64,000 bases of DNA from Liolophura sinensis (Eukaryota; Mollusca; Polyplacophora; Chitonida; Chitonidae): assembly GCF_032854445.1 (NCBI RefSeq), contig NC_088299.1:19029608-19093607 (forward strand), in the 5' to 3' direction. Positions within the stretch are counted from its first letter, which is position 1. The number at the start of each line of letters is the position of its first letter. The notes under the pieces were generated by a model. The model searched no databases and had not been told where the DNA came from. It saw nothing but the letters and a program-made list of their open reading frames with translations. A program made the translations under genes and the position numbers. This document shows, in pieces, positions 50,045 to 61,837 of the stretch.

Positions 50045-50290
50045 TCTACAAGAGTAAATTATTATACCAACACTTCCACAGAGTATGTCATTATATATCC
50101 ACAACTTGGCATAAAGCGTACATTTATGTCATTATACCCACACTTCCACAGAGTATGTCATTACATATCCAAACTTGGCATAAAGCGTACATTTATGTCA
50201 TTATACCCACACTTCCACAGAGTATGGCATTATATATCCAAACTTGGCATAAAGCGTACATTTATGGCATTATACCTATACATCCACCGA
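50045..50290. repeat. ~68-bp minisatellite, about 3.5 units
   Basis: The unit runs CATTTATGTCATTATACCCA, CACTTCCACAGAGTATGTCA, TTACATATCCAAACTTGGCA, TAAAGCGTA. Three near-identical copies are preceded by decayed ones. Confidence 0.9.
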
Positions 50291-50489
50291 CGGATTATGT
50301 CATTATATGCACGCGTCCACAGAATAGTTATTCCATGGTTAAATAAAATTTAGACGTACACTTACCTAACTGGATTAGTCTATAAATGAAAGAAAAGCGT
50401 CCTCATGCTACCACACACAGCAATCAGATCAACGCCTCCTATTGTCTTCCCGTTGAACAGAAGAGCGTGCTGTAATGTGAATTTGTAAA

Positions 50490-51005
50490 CAGAAAACAGC
50501 AGCGTTATCGACAAGACAACAGCGTTCTCGACAAGACAACAGCGTTGTCGACAAGACAACAGCGTTGTCAACAAGACCAAAGCTTTATCGACAAGATAAC
50601 AGCCTTATCGACAAGACAACAGCGTTGTCAACAAGACAACAGCGTTGTCGACAAGACAACAGCGTTGTCAACAAGACCACAGCTTTATCGACAAGATAAC
50701 AGCCTTGTCGACAAGACAACATCGTTATCGACGAAACAACAGCGTTATTGATAAGACAACATCTTTGTCAACAAGAAAACAGCGTTATCGATAAAACAAC
50801 ATCATCATCGACGAGACAACAGCGTTATCGAAAAGACAACAGCATTATCGACGAGACAACAGCGTTATCGAAAGACAACAGCATTATCGACGAGACAACA
50901 GCGTTATCGACGAGACAACAGCATTATCGACGAGACAACCGCGTTATCGAAAAGACAACAGCATTATCGACAAGACAACAGCATTATCGACGAGACAACA
51001 ACGTT
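50490..51005. repeat. 20-bp minisatellite, about 25 units, with hairpin-forming unit
   Basis: The unit is AGCGTTGTCGACAAGACAAC. Across unit boundaries GACAAC-AGC-GTTGTC is a perfect inverted repeat, and TTGTCGACAA is a 10-bp palindrome. The sequence drifts from GTTGTCGACAAG in the left half to ATTATCGACGAG in the right half. Confidence 0.94.
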
Positions 51006-52070
51006 AAACCAAACAAACACGGGACTTTGTCAGTAGACCAAATAAACAGTTGACCAAACAAACTCGGGGCTTACTGTGGGTATGCTGTATGGTTCAATAT
51101 GAGGGGTTATACAACAGCTGTAGCGTCCCCCTTCCGGTGTATGTATACCTGCATGTCTATTGATGATGTAACAGGTTTACTTACAAGCACAATTGACTTG
51201 ATTTTTGACACGGAGCTGACACCGGCTGTTGTATGATCAAACTTAACAATCGCACACACCTTCTATGGGTTGCAAAATTGAGAGGGGACTATCTTATTAC
51301 GTTAACGTTGCCCCAACGTTAACTTAATCGTATATAAGCCCATTATAGCAAGTTTACATTTTTAAGGAATGTATCAAATTTATCATATAATTGTTAAACT
51401 TAGACGGCTTTAATATGCTTAATCACATTCCTTTCTGACGTGCACTTGGACAAGATGCTACTCACTCTCCTTATCTGACGATAGTGTGCGTGAGAAGAAA
51501 ATGAATAACTAAGACAGTGTAGATATCATATTGTAAAATGAACTAAGGACTGAGTGAACAACGTGCAAAGTGCAGTATTATTAGCCATTAGGTTAATATA
51601 CGCTGTTCCATCTGTTTTGTCTGCTAAAGCGTTCACATCACTTTGTGAACTATACACCAAAGCTCAGCAATAACAACAGGCTGTCATCCTGACGTTCTGC
51701 TACAGTTATTTAAAGCCATCTGCTAGTTTATTCAAATAACTTACTTGCGATTGGACCCAGAAAGCAGGTTACCCGCTTTTGTTGATTATGTCTCATTTTC
51801 ATAAAGTCTTTGTCGAGACTGTTTGGCTAACCGCCCTCTTGACAACGCGGCGACAGCAGCTCGTGGAGATAATGTACCCGGTTGTTCTGCTTCCGTTCCA
51901 TTAATAGTCCTGTTTGACCGACCCTGTGTACAAGTGTGCTGGGAGAGACACCTGCATACACACTATGGGTATTTGTGTGTACGGGCTTGTCTATGCTTCA
52001 TCAGGTGTACATATGAGTACGGAGACGTGTATAGGTGACGGGAGTGTGTAGTAAGACAACCACGGTCGTC
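51006..52070 (+). other. 5' flank and probable 5' UTR of the TRPC-like gene
   Basis: Unique DNA upstream of the start codon at 52071. A stop codon in frame with that ATG lies at 52032-52034 (TAG). A non-ATG open frame at 51823-52038 is not in that frame and is probably 5' UTR or flank. No clear TATA box or initiator was identified. Confidence 0.4.
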
Positions 52071-52139
52071 ATGGAGAGAAGGCGTTCCTTGCAAAGGCCC
52101 GGCCGCTCCAGGAATCCGACTAAACCATCGCCGGAAACG
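52071..52139 (+). CDS. TRPC-type cation channel, first coding exon (N-terminus)
   Basis: ATG at 52071 (context GTCGTCATGG, G at +4), with an in-frame TAG 36 bp upstream, opens 23 codons: MERRRSLQRPGRSRNPTK then PSPET. The frame ends at a consensus donor (GAAACG|GTAAGA; GT at 52140), phase 0. The next recognised exon, at 62371, begins in phase 0 with PEDQLGLSPAELSLLQ, so the join gives a plausible disordered basic N-terminus leading into the first ankyrin helix of a TRPC channel. TRPC N-termini before the ankyrin repeats are short and variable, which fits. The 10.2 kb first intron between them is rich in minisatellites and contains two SINEs. Assignment to the same gene rests on phase, orientation and order; no transcript is available. 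A separate unrelated gene starting here is the alternative. Confidence 0.5.
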
Positions 52140-52744
52140 GTAAGACAATGGATAACGGATTTTGCATGAACCACTGTCAAATGACACAAACGTCTTGAAT
52201 GGTCGCTGTGTCGTTCAACAGCATGGCCCTTGCTGTCAATTACTTGGCCTTATGTTAAGTAAGGGTTGGACTATTGGAAACTAAATCGCTGCCCAAACGA
52301 TATGTCATTGGTTTTTACACGCTATAATAGTAATTTTGAACGTATTCATGCTCATATCTAATTACTGAGCTTCATCGAAAAAAACTGACAGACGAAATAT
52401 TTTGAATTGTTTTAAAAGGCAATGTATGATTACATTTTACCTGTGGACGCGGGCGTGTTTTGTTGGAATGCTATCATTATTGCTCGAGCGGTTGGCACAT
52501 CCAGTATCTCCGCACAGGTATTGACTGATAACCACAGAGTCGTTTACCAGCCAGTCAGTCTTTCCAAAACTACAGCACAGCTCTAATAAGCTACCGGATG
52601 ACTTACGATCCTGTACCAGACTTGCCAATACGTAATACGGAGATGATGTCAGTAGTGTGAAACACTACATCTCGAAATTTTCGCCAAAGCCATGCTCAGC
52701 AGATTTGGATATCACAAAGGTTTCTGTTACAATCTGTATCATAG
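52140..52744 (+). other. TRPC-like intron 1, start; nothing else seen
   Basis: Non-repetitive intron sequence between the donor and the 47-bp array. The minus-strand frame at 52437-52628 has no support. Confidence 0.4.
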
Positions 52745-54245
52745 AACAACTGCATGAATATGTTACGGTAACACACTACAGTAGAACATCTACATGTATA
52801 TGTTATGGTATAACATCTAGCCTTTCACTAGAGCACCTGCATGTATATGTTACGGTATAACATCTAGCTTTTAACTAGAACACCTGCATGTATATGTTAT
52901 GGTATAACATCTAGCCTTTCACTAGAACACCTGCATGTATATGTTATGGTATAACATCTAGCCTTTCACTAGAACACCTACATGTATATGTTATGGTATA
53001 ACATCTACCTTTTCACTAGAACACCTACATGTATATGTTACGGTATAACATCTAGCGTTTTACTAGAACATCTGTATGTATATGTTATGGTATAACATCT
53101 AGCTTTTCACTAGAACACCTGCATGTATATGTTATGGTATAACATCTAGCCTTTCACTAGAACACCTGCATGTATATGTTATGGTATAACATCTAGCCTT
53201 TCACTAGAACACTTGCATGTATATGTTATGGTATAATATCTAGCCTTTCACTAGAACACCTACATGTATATGTTATGATATAACATCTAGCTTTTCACTA
53301 GAACACCTACATGTATATGTTATGGTATAACATCTAGCCTTTCACTAGAACACCTACATGTATATGTTATGGTATAACATCTAGCTTTTCACTAGAACAC
53401 CTGCATGTATATGTTATGGTATAACATCTAGCCTTTCACTAGAACACCTACATGTATATGTTACGGTATAACATCTACCTTTTCACTAGAACACCTACAT
53501 GTATATGTTACGGTATAACATCTAGCCTTTCACTAGAACATCTGTATGTATATGTTATGGTATAACATCTAGCTTTTCACTAGAACACCTGCATGTATAT
53601 GTTATGGTATAACATCTACATTTTCCCCAAGAACACCTATATGTATATGTTATGGTATAACATCTAGATTTTCCCCAAGAACACCTATATGTATATGTTA
53701 TGGTATAACATCTAGATTTTCACTAGAACATCTACATGCATATATTATGGTATAACATCTAGCTTTTGACTAGAACACCTACATGTATATGTTACGGTAT
53801 AACATCTAGCTTTTCACTAGAACACCTGCATGTATATGTTATGGTATAACATCTAGCTTTTCACTAGAACACCCACATGTATATGTTATGGTATAACATC
53901 TAGCTTTTCACTAGAACATCTGTATGTATATGTCATGGTATAACATCTAACCTTTCACTAAAACACCTACATGTATATGTTATGGTATAACATCTAGCTT
54001 TTCACTAGAACATCTGTATGTATATGTTATGGTATAACACCTAGCTTTTCACTAAAACACCTACATGTATATGTTATGGTATAACATCTACCTTTTAACT
54101 AGAACACCTACATGTATATGTTACGGTATAACATCTAGCTTTTCACTAAAACACCTACATGTATATGTTATGGTATAAGACCTAGCACTACACTAAAACA
54201 CTTACATGTATCTGTAACGTTATCACATCTAGCATTGCACTAGAA
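52745..54245. repeat. 47-bp minisatellite, about 32 units, hairpin in every unit
   Basis: The unit is ACATCTAGCTTTTCACTAGA, ACACCTACATGTATATGTTA, TGGTATA. Each unit holds ATGTTAT-GGT-ATAACAT, a perfect 7-bp inverted repeat with a 3-base loop, and the palindrome TACATGTA. A period of exactly 47 bp is seen at 53101 and 53148. Common variants change TTATGG to TTACGG and CTACATG to CTGCATG. It lies inside the long first intron of the TRPC-like gene. Confidence 0.96.
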
Positions 54246-54394
54246 CTCGTTTCTGGTGTCTTCGACGTGTGGTTTCAGTGATGCAGAACTGAAAACATTT
54301 TGACATGGGGACAGACCTGCTACAAGGAGAGCCTTGGTGATATGACCAAAATAATGCTGAATGTGACATTTACCTGGTAATGCATGTAGCTATT

Positions 54395-54625
54395 TGTGAC
54401 ATTGCCATTCCAGACAACCTTTATGTTTGACAGCTAACCACTCAGTAGTGGGCATGTGGCTTTTTGTGACATTACCATTCCGGACGACCCATATGTGTGA
54501 CAGTGAAGCACCCAGTGGTGGGCATGTGGCTGTTTGTGACATTGCCATTCCGGATGACAGCTAACCAGCCAGTGGTGGTCAACTCACTGTTTGTGACATT
54601 GCCATTCCGAACAACATATCTATTT
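54395..54625. repeat. ~70-bp minisatellite, about 3.5 units
   Basis: The unit contains GTGGCTGTTTGTGACATTGC, CATTCCGGACGACC and ACAGCTAACCACCCAGTGGT, GGGCAT. Copies vary in length (the middle TATGTGTG segment is lost in one). Confidence 0.88.
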
Positions 54626-55555
54626 AGCAGTAAACCCACCAGTCTTAGTAGACCGTTGGATGACAGCAGTAGTAAAGACGGTGACAGGAGGTGTCAAGAG
54701 AGGGTCCCACATCGCTTGAGCAACAAAGTGTTTCACGTGCACGTGTTTAATATCGCCATGTAACGGCTGCTCAGAATGCTAAATTCCGCTATATTAGGAA
54801 ATGTACGTGTCACGGTAAATGGAGAACTCTTTAATATTTAATCGCGGAAACAAAGTGTGTTATAGTCAGTGCTGGTTGGTTCACCTTATATCTGCCCCCA
54901 CACGTCCCCCGCGGGTAGTCGGGGTGTCAGAGTCAGGAATACTCCAGCTACGTCTGCAATAGTACGCTATACAACTACTGCGAGTTCATCTCACTCATTT
55001 ACTAATGAAATCCCATTGTTTCCAGTGTGAATTCTATTTTATCGGCAATTTAAGATCTGGACATGGGCCATATCGGCGTGTAGATCGGGCATATTGGTTA
55101 GTGTACTCTATGTGGAGCGAGCGTTAACCGGTGGTCCCTTGTTAACTCCATCGATTACAATACATAGGTGATAATTACAGCGAGTGCTTTGTGTTAGCGG
55201 AATGTGCTGTCTTCTCAGGTACATTTTGTCAACATTAAGTGTGCTGTGGGGCCTGTCACTTGAATTGATCCACTGATGGCTTCCACGTTTAGGTGCTAAG
55301 GCTTCTTTCCTAACAGTGAAGTGTCCGTTTTTTGGTTGTTTCCTCGCTGTTTTATTTACTGATACCTCATGTTAATACCGTATTTGCTTATCTCTATGTT
55401 AACGCATATACAGATATACTTCCATATTTTTCTGACTCCATACTTATGGACCGGCCCATTGGCGTATTTCCATGGCCCAACGAGTCAATTTGTGCCTCCA
55501 TAGTGCAATCTAATAGCTATCTCTCAAAACAAACATATTATCGAATCTGGAGTGA
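54626..55555. other. Intron DNA, no exon seen
   Basis: Unique intron sequence. Near 55436-55475 a single motif (TCCATACTTATGGACCGGCC then CATTGGCGTATTTCCATGG) resembles the 36-bp unit of the array at 55985. The 124-codon frame at 55332-55706 runs into the SINE and is rejected. Confidence 0.4.
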
Positions 55556-55885
55556 GTGCTTGCTTGCTTGGGGTTTAACTTTTCAGTCATATGACGACGA
55601 AGGAATCCTTAGGGTGTATGTAATCTATATCCTTGTTGCAGGACGGATTTCCACCCTTCTTTTATCTATGACGACTTACCGAAGGCACATAAGCCGCCCC
55701 GCCTAAGCCATTATACTGATAAGGGTCAACCAGTCGTTGCACTATCCCCTTCATGCTGAACGCCAAGTGAGGAAGTTAGAACTTTCTCTTTTAAAGTCTT
55801 AGGTGTGACTTGACCCAAGATTTAGCCTGGATTTACCGCTCCCGAAGCAGACGCTCTACCAACGGTGGTATCGGGGTCGGTACCG
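55556..55885 (-). mobile_element. tRNA-derived SINE, family 4, near full-length, minus strand
   Basis: Read on the minus strand: TTGGTAGAGCGTCTGCTTCG and GGAGCGGTAAATCCAGGCT (tRNA-like head with A-box region), then AAGGGGATAGTGCAACGACT, GGTTGACCC, TCAGTATAATGGCTTAGGCG, ATCCGTCCTGCAACAAGGAT, CCTAAGGATTCCTTCGTCGT, CATATGACTGAAAAGTTAAA and the tail CCCCAAGCAAGCAAG. I recall this body and tail from many molluscan loci, which supports the organism call. It lies in intron 1 of the TRPC-like gene, antisense to it. Confidence 0.85.
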
Positions 55886-55984
55886 AATCTGGAAGTATGA
55901 ATTTTAAAACCTCAACCCTTTACCTTATCCAATTCTGCGTCTTGACCTATATAACCATTATCGTGCCTGCTTGTTTAAATTTTG

Positions 55985-56590
55985 AACAGAGACCTATTTC
56001 CATATTTACGTACCATATTGACCTACCCATTGACGTATTTTCGTGTCTCCATACGTAATACCCATTGCCGTATTTGCATGTCTCCATACTGACCTACCCA
56101 TTGCCGTATTTGCATGTCTCCATACTGACCTACCCATTGCCGTATCGGTATGGTTCCATACTGACCTACCCATTGCCGTATTTGCGTGTCTCCATACTGA
56201 CCTACCCATTGCCGTATCGGTATGGTTCCATACTGACCTACCCATTGCCGTATTTGCGTGTCTCCATACTGACCTACCCATTGCCGTATCGGTATGGTTC
56301 CATACTAACCTACCCATTGCCGTATTTGCGTGTCTCCATACTGACCTACCCATTGCCGTATTTGCGTCTTCATATTGACCTACCCATTGCCGTAATTTCG
56401 TGTCTCCATACTGACCTACCCATTGCCGTATTTGCATGTCTCCATACTGACCTACCCATTGCCGTATCTGTATGGTTCCATACTGACCTATCCATTGCCG
56501 TATTTGCGTGTCTCCATATCGACCTACCCATAGCCGTATTTGCGTGAGTCTATATTTAACTACCAATTGCCGTATCTGCTCGTCTCTATA
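55985..56590. repeat. 36-bp minisatellite, about 16 units, partly alternating as a 72-bp dimer
   Basis: The unit is CCATACTGACCTACCCATTG, CCGTATTTGCGTGTCT. From about 56110 to 56330 units ending TTTGCGTGTCT alternate with units ending TCGGTATGGTT, forming 72-bp dimers. Because 36 is a multiple of 3, frames stay open on both strands (up to 186 codons). These are repeat artefacts. Confidence 0.95.
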
Positions 56591-58498
56591 TCACTTTAAC
56601 CTCGAGTATACTAATTTCTACAGCCTTCGTACGTCCCTCCCGGTCATGCCGGTTCTAAAGTTACATGTATAGTCAAGACACCATGGGTAAAAATAGCTTC
56701 TTTGAATTGTGTATACACAGAGCTGAGCTGGATTTGCCTAAACGTAAAACGTCTACCTGCAGAAATTGAATTTTTATTCCAGGTCAACATAATAACTTTT
56801 TCTTTGAAGACCTTATTCGGGTAATGATTGTAACAGAGATGAATTCGTATAATGGATACCGTGGTGATAGCATGCCTCATTGACCCACCGTAGAGGGCAA
56901 ACAAGAGGCGAGTTCCGGGAAGAATTGTAGATTACATCTACAGGGGGACATTGGCTACACCCAGCCGTACTTACAGGATCGGTGCTCTACGTGTGCAGGC
57001 ATACTAGGGTGTATGGATTGTGATGGCAGTGAGTGAGGGACTAAAACACCACAAGGCACACGGCATATCATAATACAATAATACATGTCGCTATACAATT
57101 TCACCCAAGTATTTTGAACAAAAAATCATTATTTCTCTATGGGAGCTGGGCGTTGCGGAGTGCTGAGTAGCTTGTCTTTCAATTGCAGGAACACAAATCC
57201 GTGAATTTGTCGATTCTCATTTGGGCCTTGTATGACAATACGTCAAGAAGGATGTTCGTACTGCTGTTTTCGCCGTCGCGTGGATCCCTGTTTACTTTTG
57301 ACGAATGTTGTGCCGAATCGTAACGACAAAATCGGGGCCATTCTTAACCCTATTTTAAGTAGGCCTACTTCATAAGTCCATGGTAAATTGGTATTTATTC
57401 ACACGTATCTATTCTGCCTTAATCGGCCGATTTTGAGAACCGTTTCGACATAGCGGTGCTTCCGGAATGATTGCGTTATCTTTACGATTGCAACCGACAA
57501 CATAGCGAATATTTACGAAACTTTCACAAATACTTACGAATCATTACGAACTTACGTCCAGCTGCGAAATTTTTGAGCTATATGAAATTGTCGCGGACAT
57601 GAAAAATAGAACACGAATTCATTGTGAATTCTCGCGAATCAATACGAAGACCACGAATGCAAACACGATGACATTATGACGAAAATTCGTAACGGTTTGG
57701 CCAGAAGTGTGAACGGGGCTGCGAGCATTTCGTATAGTATTCAGGTATGCTATTATAATTCATATAGGCCTAATATGTCGGTTAAACAATCAACCATTAA
57801 CCAGTAAACTGAACATGGTTCTGTGCTTCAGTTCACACTTTAAGCATGAATGTTTCACCGCAGGCGTACATAGCGACTGTCAGAACATAATCAGCCACCG
57901 TATTGCGTGAGCTTGTTGTTATCACGGATCCTTATTTGTAACCAAAGTTAATGAGGTTTATATACAGCGAAATGCTATTTAGCAGAAAACAATAACGCTG
58001 ATGTGAGAGGAGATAGGTGGAAGGGAAAACGCACATATAGCAGAGTTCCCTGCAGATATCCCCCCTTCCCCACCAGTTCCCTCCCCCTTCCGTGTTCACA
58101 AAATGTAGCGATCAGATTACCTTGACATTCAAACACGCTCCTACCTAGATCTGAAGATCGGAAATGTAACGGAGGTAGACTTTAATTAGCGACGTAACAT
58201 TTATGAGGAGGCTCGGTGTTTGGACCGAGCTGAAGCCAGTGTTAATGCATTACCCCTGTCCTCTTTATGGCTTCACCAATCCATGGTGGCTGATACAGCT
58301 TTTGTAATTATCCAAGAAAGCCTGTGAATGTTGAAATCTAACGGTCGATTACTCTCTCTGCTCCGCATTGTTAACCACTGCCTATGATTTGTTAAGGCGT
58401 GTCGCAATTAATACAACTCATTTGAACATCGACATTGTCAACATCTCTACCACAGATTTCACACAGCTAATATAATGTTAATATAACTCTCTCTGTCT
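56591..58498. other. Intron DNA, no exon seen
   Basis: No exon supported. 57480-57700 is cryptically simple, with frequent ACGAA and GCGAA words (for example TTACGAATCATTACGAAC), but without a fixed period. Confidence 0.4.
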
Positions 58499-58675
58499 CA
58501 GTGTTAAGTTATCGGCCATATTATACGGAACTTGCCACGTCTGTTATACCGTTTCTGCCTGGCCACAGCGTCTCATGTTCTGTACCTGTCCAGTGTTAAG
58601 TTATCGGCCATATTATATGGGAATTTGACACATACTTTATAGTCTTTCTGTTTGGCCATCCCGTCAATAATTGGG
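58499..58675. repeat. 92-bp tandem duplication
   Basis: CAGTGTTAAGTTATCGGCCA followed by TATTATA-GG occurs at 58499 and 58591. The remainder of each copy is diverged (GTTTCTGCCTGGCCA versus CTTTCTGTTTGGCCA). Confidence 0.8.
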
Positions 58676-59781
58676 CTTTCCAGACTCATCTAATATAACA
58701 TTTAAGTTTTGCTCAGAAACATTATCCCCGCCTCTTCCCTCCCGATTATTGAATAATTAGCGGTGTTTTCTCTAGCTTTTAAAAATCTGCCACCACCTTT
58801 GTGTTTTAACCAGAATTTATAGCCTACCGGTTTAGCAGTTTCACCATATTTGAACAATATGCAACATTGCCATCGAAACTTAAACAATTATCATAATGTA
58901 TTGTTGTGACCAGAACTCCTAATGAATGGGCTTAGTTTTAGCGATGATTAATCCGCGGTATAAAAGTGCATGGAAATTAAAACATATATCTTCTGACCAG
59001 TTTCACTGTTGGGCAAATCACAGACATTTATTAATCAACCATTAGAATCGCACCGTTATATCAAATTAACCCTTGTGTGCGTGTGAAATAAAACCCTGTT
59101 CATTAACTGTATGAGTCCATAAAGATGTGAATGAATGATTGTTCACAAAACCTCGACAACTAATAAACAACCGACAGTAACTCGTTATGTTCAAACTGGT
59201 TTATATATGACGCTAATCACACGGCTTAGTTACGGTTCCATATACCTTGTGCGATACCATCTGTTTTCCCAGCCCTTCCTAGCGGCATGTTATTGAAATG
59301 AACACCATGTTACAGGTATATGTAGGGATATGTTTTCCATTCATCCTCGGTTCTGTGGTATCGTACACAACAGTCAGTCCTTGTGCTACAGTTGGCAGAG
59401 TTTACTTTGAATTCATTATTACAGTGTATACAGCACAGCGATGTGCGATATAGGAAGGCAAAGATTGGAGCAAATGGATTTGAGTTGTTGTGTGAAGGTA
59501 GACACAGTCAATTGAATGAGAGAGCATAAAATTTACCAGTCAGTTTAGCATAAGCAAAGCATACCCGACATTTTCTTGCTCAGCACTAATAATAAGGTCG
59601 ACTTGACTGAGGCTAGTTAACACCTGATGAAATATCTGGGGTTTTTTTTGTCTGGTTCTTGTTTACTCCAGTCAGTTTATTTATTTAGTCATTTGTTGTT
59701 TTTAATGCCATGCACACTGGATAACGTTTTACTTATATGAATGCGACCGTTGCATTATGGGTGGGATAAATCAACATAACA
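58676..59781. other. Intron DNA, nothing else seen
   Basis: No exon, RNA gene or clear repeat supported. Confidence 0.4.
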
Positions 59782-59948
59782 GGCGTAAACCACCGACTTT
59801 TGGCAAATCCTACCGGCGTAAACCACCGACCTTTGGCAAATCCTACCGGCGTAAACCACTGACCTTTGGCAAATCCTACCGGCGTAAACCACCGACTTTT
59901 GGCAAATCCTACCGGCGTAAACCACCGACCTTTGGCAAATCCTACCGG
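59782..59948. repeat. 33-bp minisatellite, 5 units
   Basis: The unit is GGCGTAAACCACCGACCTTT, GGCAAATCCTACC, repeated five times with two or three substitutions. The 33-bp length gives false 11-residue repeat frames on both strands. Confidence 0.96.
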
Positions 59949-60933
59949 CAAACTGCTGCAAGTCTGACGCATTTCATTTTTGTGGAAGACAAGAAATCTC
60001 CACAGAACTTCATGCGAAACTACGCCATAAAGCGCTTTCGACCGCTTATTGTCACGAAGGCTCCCCAGAACACCAGAAGCAGGGAATCTTGAAAATGTCC
60101 TGACCAGATGTGGTATTGAACTCGCGGCTAATGTAACCCAACAATTAAACTATAAATACATTAACTCTTTGTCATGACTCCTTCTCTTTCATTCATTTGA
60201 TCGTATACTTCGGCATTGTACCCTGTACGTAATAAATAGCATCTAGTGTCGACAATATCACTTCTCCAACTCAGGGCCTTAGCGCTCATTAACAAGCCTA
60301 GGCTAAATTACATATGTATTGAGATGCACTCTGTCGCAGGCCACATCAGTCACAAATTTCCTACTACCGTGTTCCAACACCCTGAATATCAATGAAGCCT
60401 CGCGTCACTAACTCGTTGTGCTGGATCATTCCACGGCATTGTAATGGTAATAGCGCCCTCAGTCTAATCATCGTTCATCAGCACATTCTGTATGAAGTTT
60501 TCGTGTTTTTAACCCATTAAACTACACTGTGGAACTCTAGACCTGTATAATCCGCCAAATTATGAACAACCAATTGAAGCCGAGCCCAGTGTCTGACCCT
60601 GTGTGCTAATCGTGAGTTAATGATAATATGCAAAAAAGAAACGCAAAAAAGTGACCAATCGTTAATGACATTGCCGTCTTGTTCTGTATTCACCGTTCAT
60701 AAACTCGGTTTCCTCGAACACTGCGGCTGGAAATGTACATCAGATTGACGCTAGTGTTAAAAATCCGCCATTATACCAAGGATTCAAGGCCCCATTATTA
60801 GGTTTGCATCGTTTACACTACACGCTTTGCATCGGTAGTACAGTTATGTTTGCAAAAGACGCAGTTTTTTTTTGCATAGAAAAAGTAAATAAGCAATGTA
60901 CTTGAGGCACCTTATGTACCGTCCATGCTTGGA
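59949..60933. other. Intron DNA, no exon seen
   Basis: No supported feature. The frame at 59757-60092 is an extension of the 33-bp array. Confidence 0.4.
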
Positions 60934-61146
60934 GAGAATGGGAGGTGGCGAGAATCGGAGGTAGAGAGAATGGGAGGTGGCGAGAATGGGATGTAGAGAG
61001 AGTGGGAGGTGGCGAGAATGGGATGTAGATAGAATGGGAGGTGGCGAGAATCGGAGGTAGAGAGAATGGGAGGTGGCGAGAATGGGATGTAGAGAGAATG
61101 GGAGGTGGCGAGAATGGGATGTAGAGAAAGTGGGAGGTTGCGAGAG
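60934..61146. repeat. ~32-bp purine-rich minisatellite, about 6.5 units
   Basis: The unit is GAGAGAATGGGAGGTGGCGA, GAATGGGATGTA. Two variants (CGGAGGTAGAGAG and GGGATGTAGAGAG) alternate. The plus strand is strongly purine-biased. Confidence 0.93.
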
Positions 61147-61195
61147 TACTAAAACATTCAGAACCTTGAATCTCAGGTTTTGTTGACAATTTCAT

Positions 61196-61464
61196 GAAAT
61201 TTATGTATTTATTTGATTGGTCTTTTGCGCCGTACTCAAGAATGTTTCCCTCACACAACGGCGGCCAGCATAATGGTGGGAGGAAACCGGGCAGAACCCG
61301 GGGAAAACCCACGACCATCCGCAGGTTGCTGACAAACCTTCCCACGTATGGCCGAAGAGGATGCCAGCATGAGCTGGACTTGAATACACAGCGACCGCAT
61401 TGATGAGAGACTCCTGAGTCATTATGGTGCGCTAGCGCACTGACTAGCTGAGCCACGGAGGCCC
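61196..61464 (-). mobile_element. SINE family 1, near full-length, minus strand
   Basis: On the plus strand it begins with the tail (TTTATGTATTTATTTGATTG, GTCTTTTGCGCCGTACTCAA, GAATGTTTCCCTCACACAAC). It continues through AGCATAATGGTGGGAGGAAA, CCGGGGAAAACCCACGACCA, TCCGCAGGTTGCTGACAAAC and GAGCTGGACTTGAATACACA (B box on the minus strand). It ends with the tRNA-like head GACTAGCTGAGCCACGGAGG, CCCC. It is antisense in intron 1 of the TRPC-like gene. Frames through it (for example 60818-61456 minus) are not genes. Confidence 0.92.
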
Positions 61465-61837
61465 CAGTTTTATTAAAAGAAGCTCAAAAGCTTTGCACCT
61501 ACACGTATCATACTGGATGATTATAACATATAGTTCAAGCAAATGTTAATTTATCTAGGGATTTTAGCAGGATTGTTTCTTCCTTATTCTTTACTCCTAC
61601 GTTTATTAATGAAAAGAATCTTCAGATTTTTTGTAAAGACTGTACATAGGTTTACAGTCTTACAAAACCCCAAAAAGCGTAGTAGTCCCGATAGAATAGC
61701 GAGGTTACAAATGTATTGTTTATACGAAAGCTTTGAAATACACACAAAAATTTTATGGGGCGTTTTCCTGGTCAGAAAAACATTCTTACATACGTCAGCT
61801 ATGGACTAACGCTACTACTTAGTTTAAGATATATACG
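61465..61837. other. Intron DNA, no exon seen
   Basis: An 88-codon plus-strand frame (61543-61809) starts hydrophobic (MLIYLGILAGLFLPYSLLLR) but lies between a SINE and a minisatellite with no splice context. It is not called. Confidence 0.35.

Noticed and set aside
55332-55706. 124-codon plus-strand ORF with a hydrophobic start
   Set aside because: Its second half is the antisense of a family 4 SINE.
56006-56566. 186-codon minus and 160-codon plus ORFs
   Set aside because: By-products of a 36-bp repeat (12 codons), open on both strands.
59733-60092. Overlapping plus and minus ORFs with 11-residue repeats
   Set aside because: By-products of the 33-bp minisatellite.
60818-61456. 212-codon minus-strand ORF
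   Set aside because: It runs through a full SINE and a purine-rich minisatellite; there is no native coding segment.
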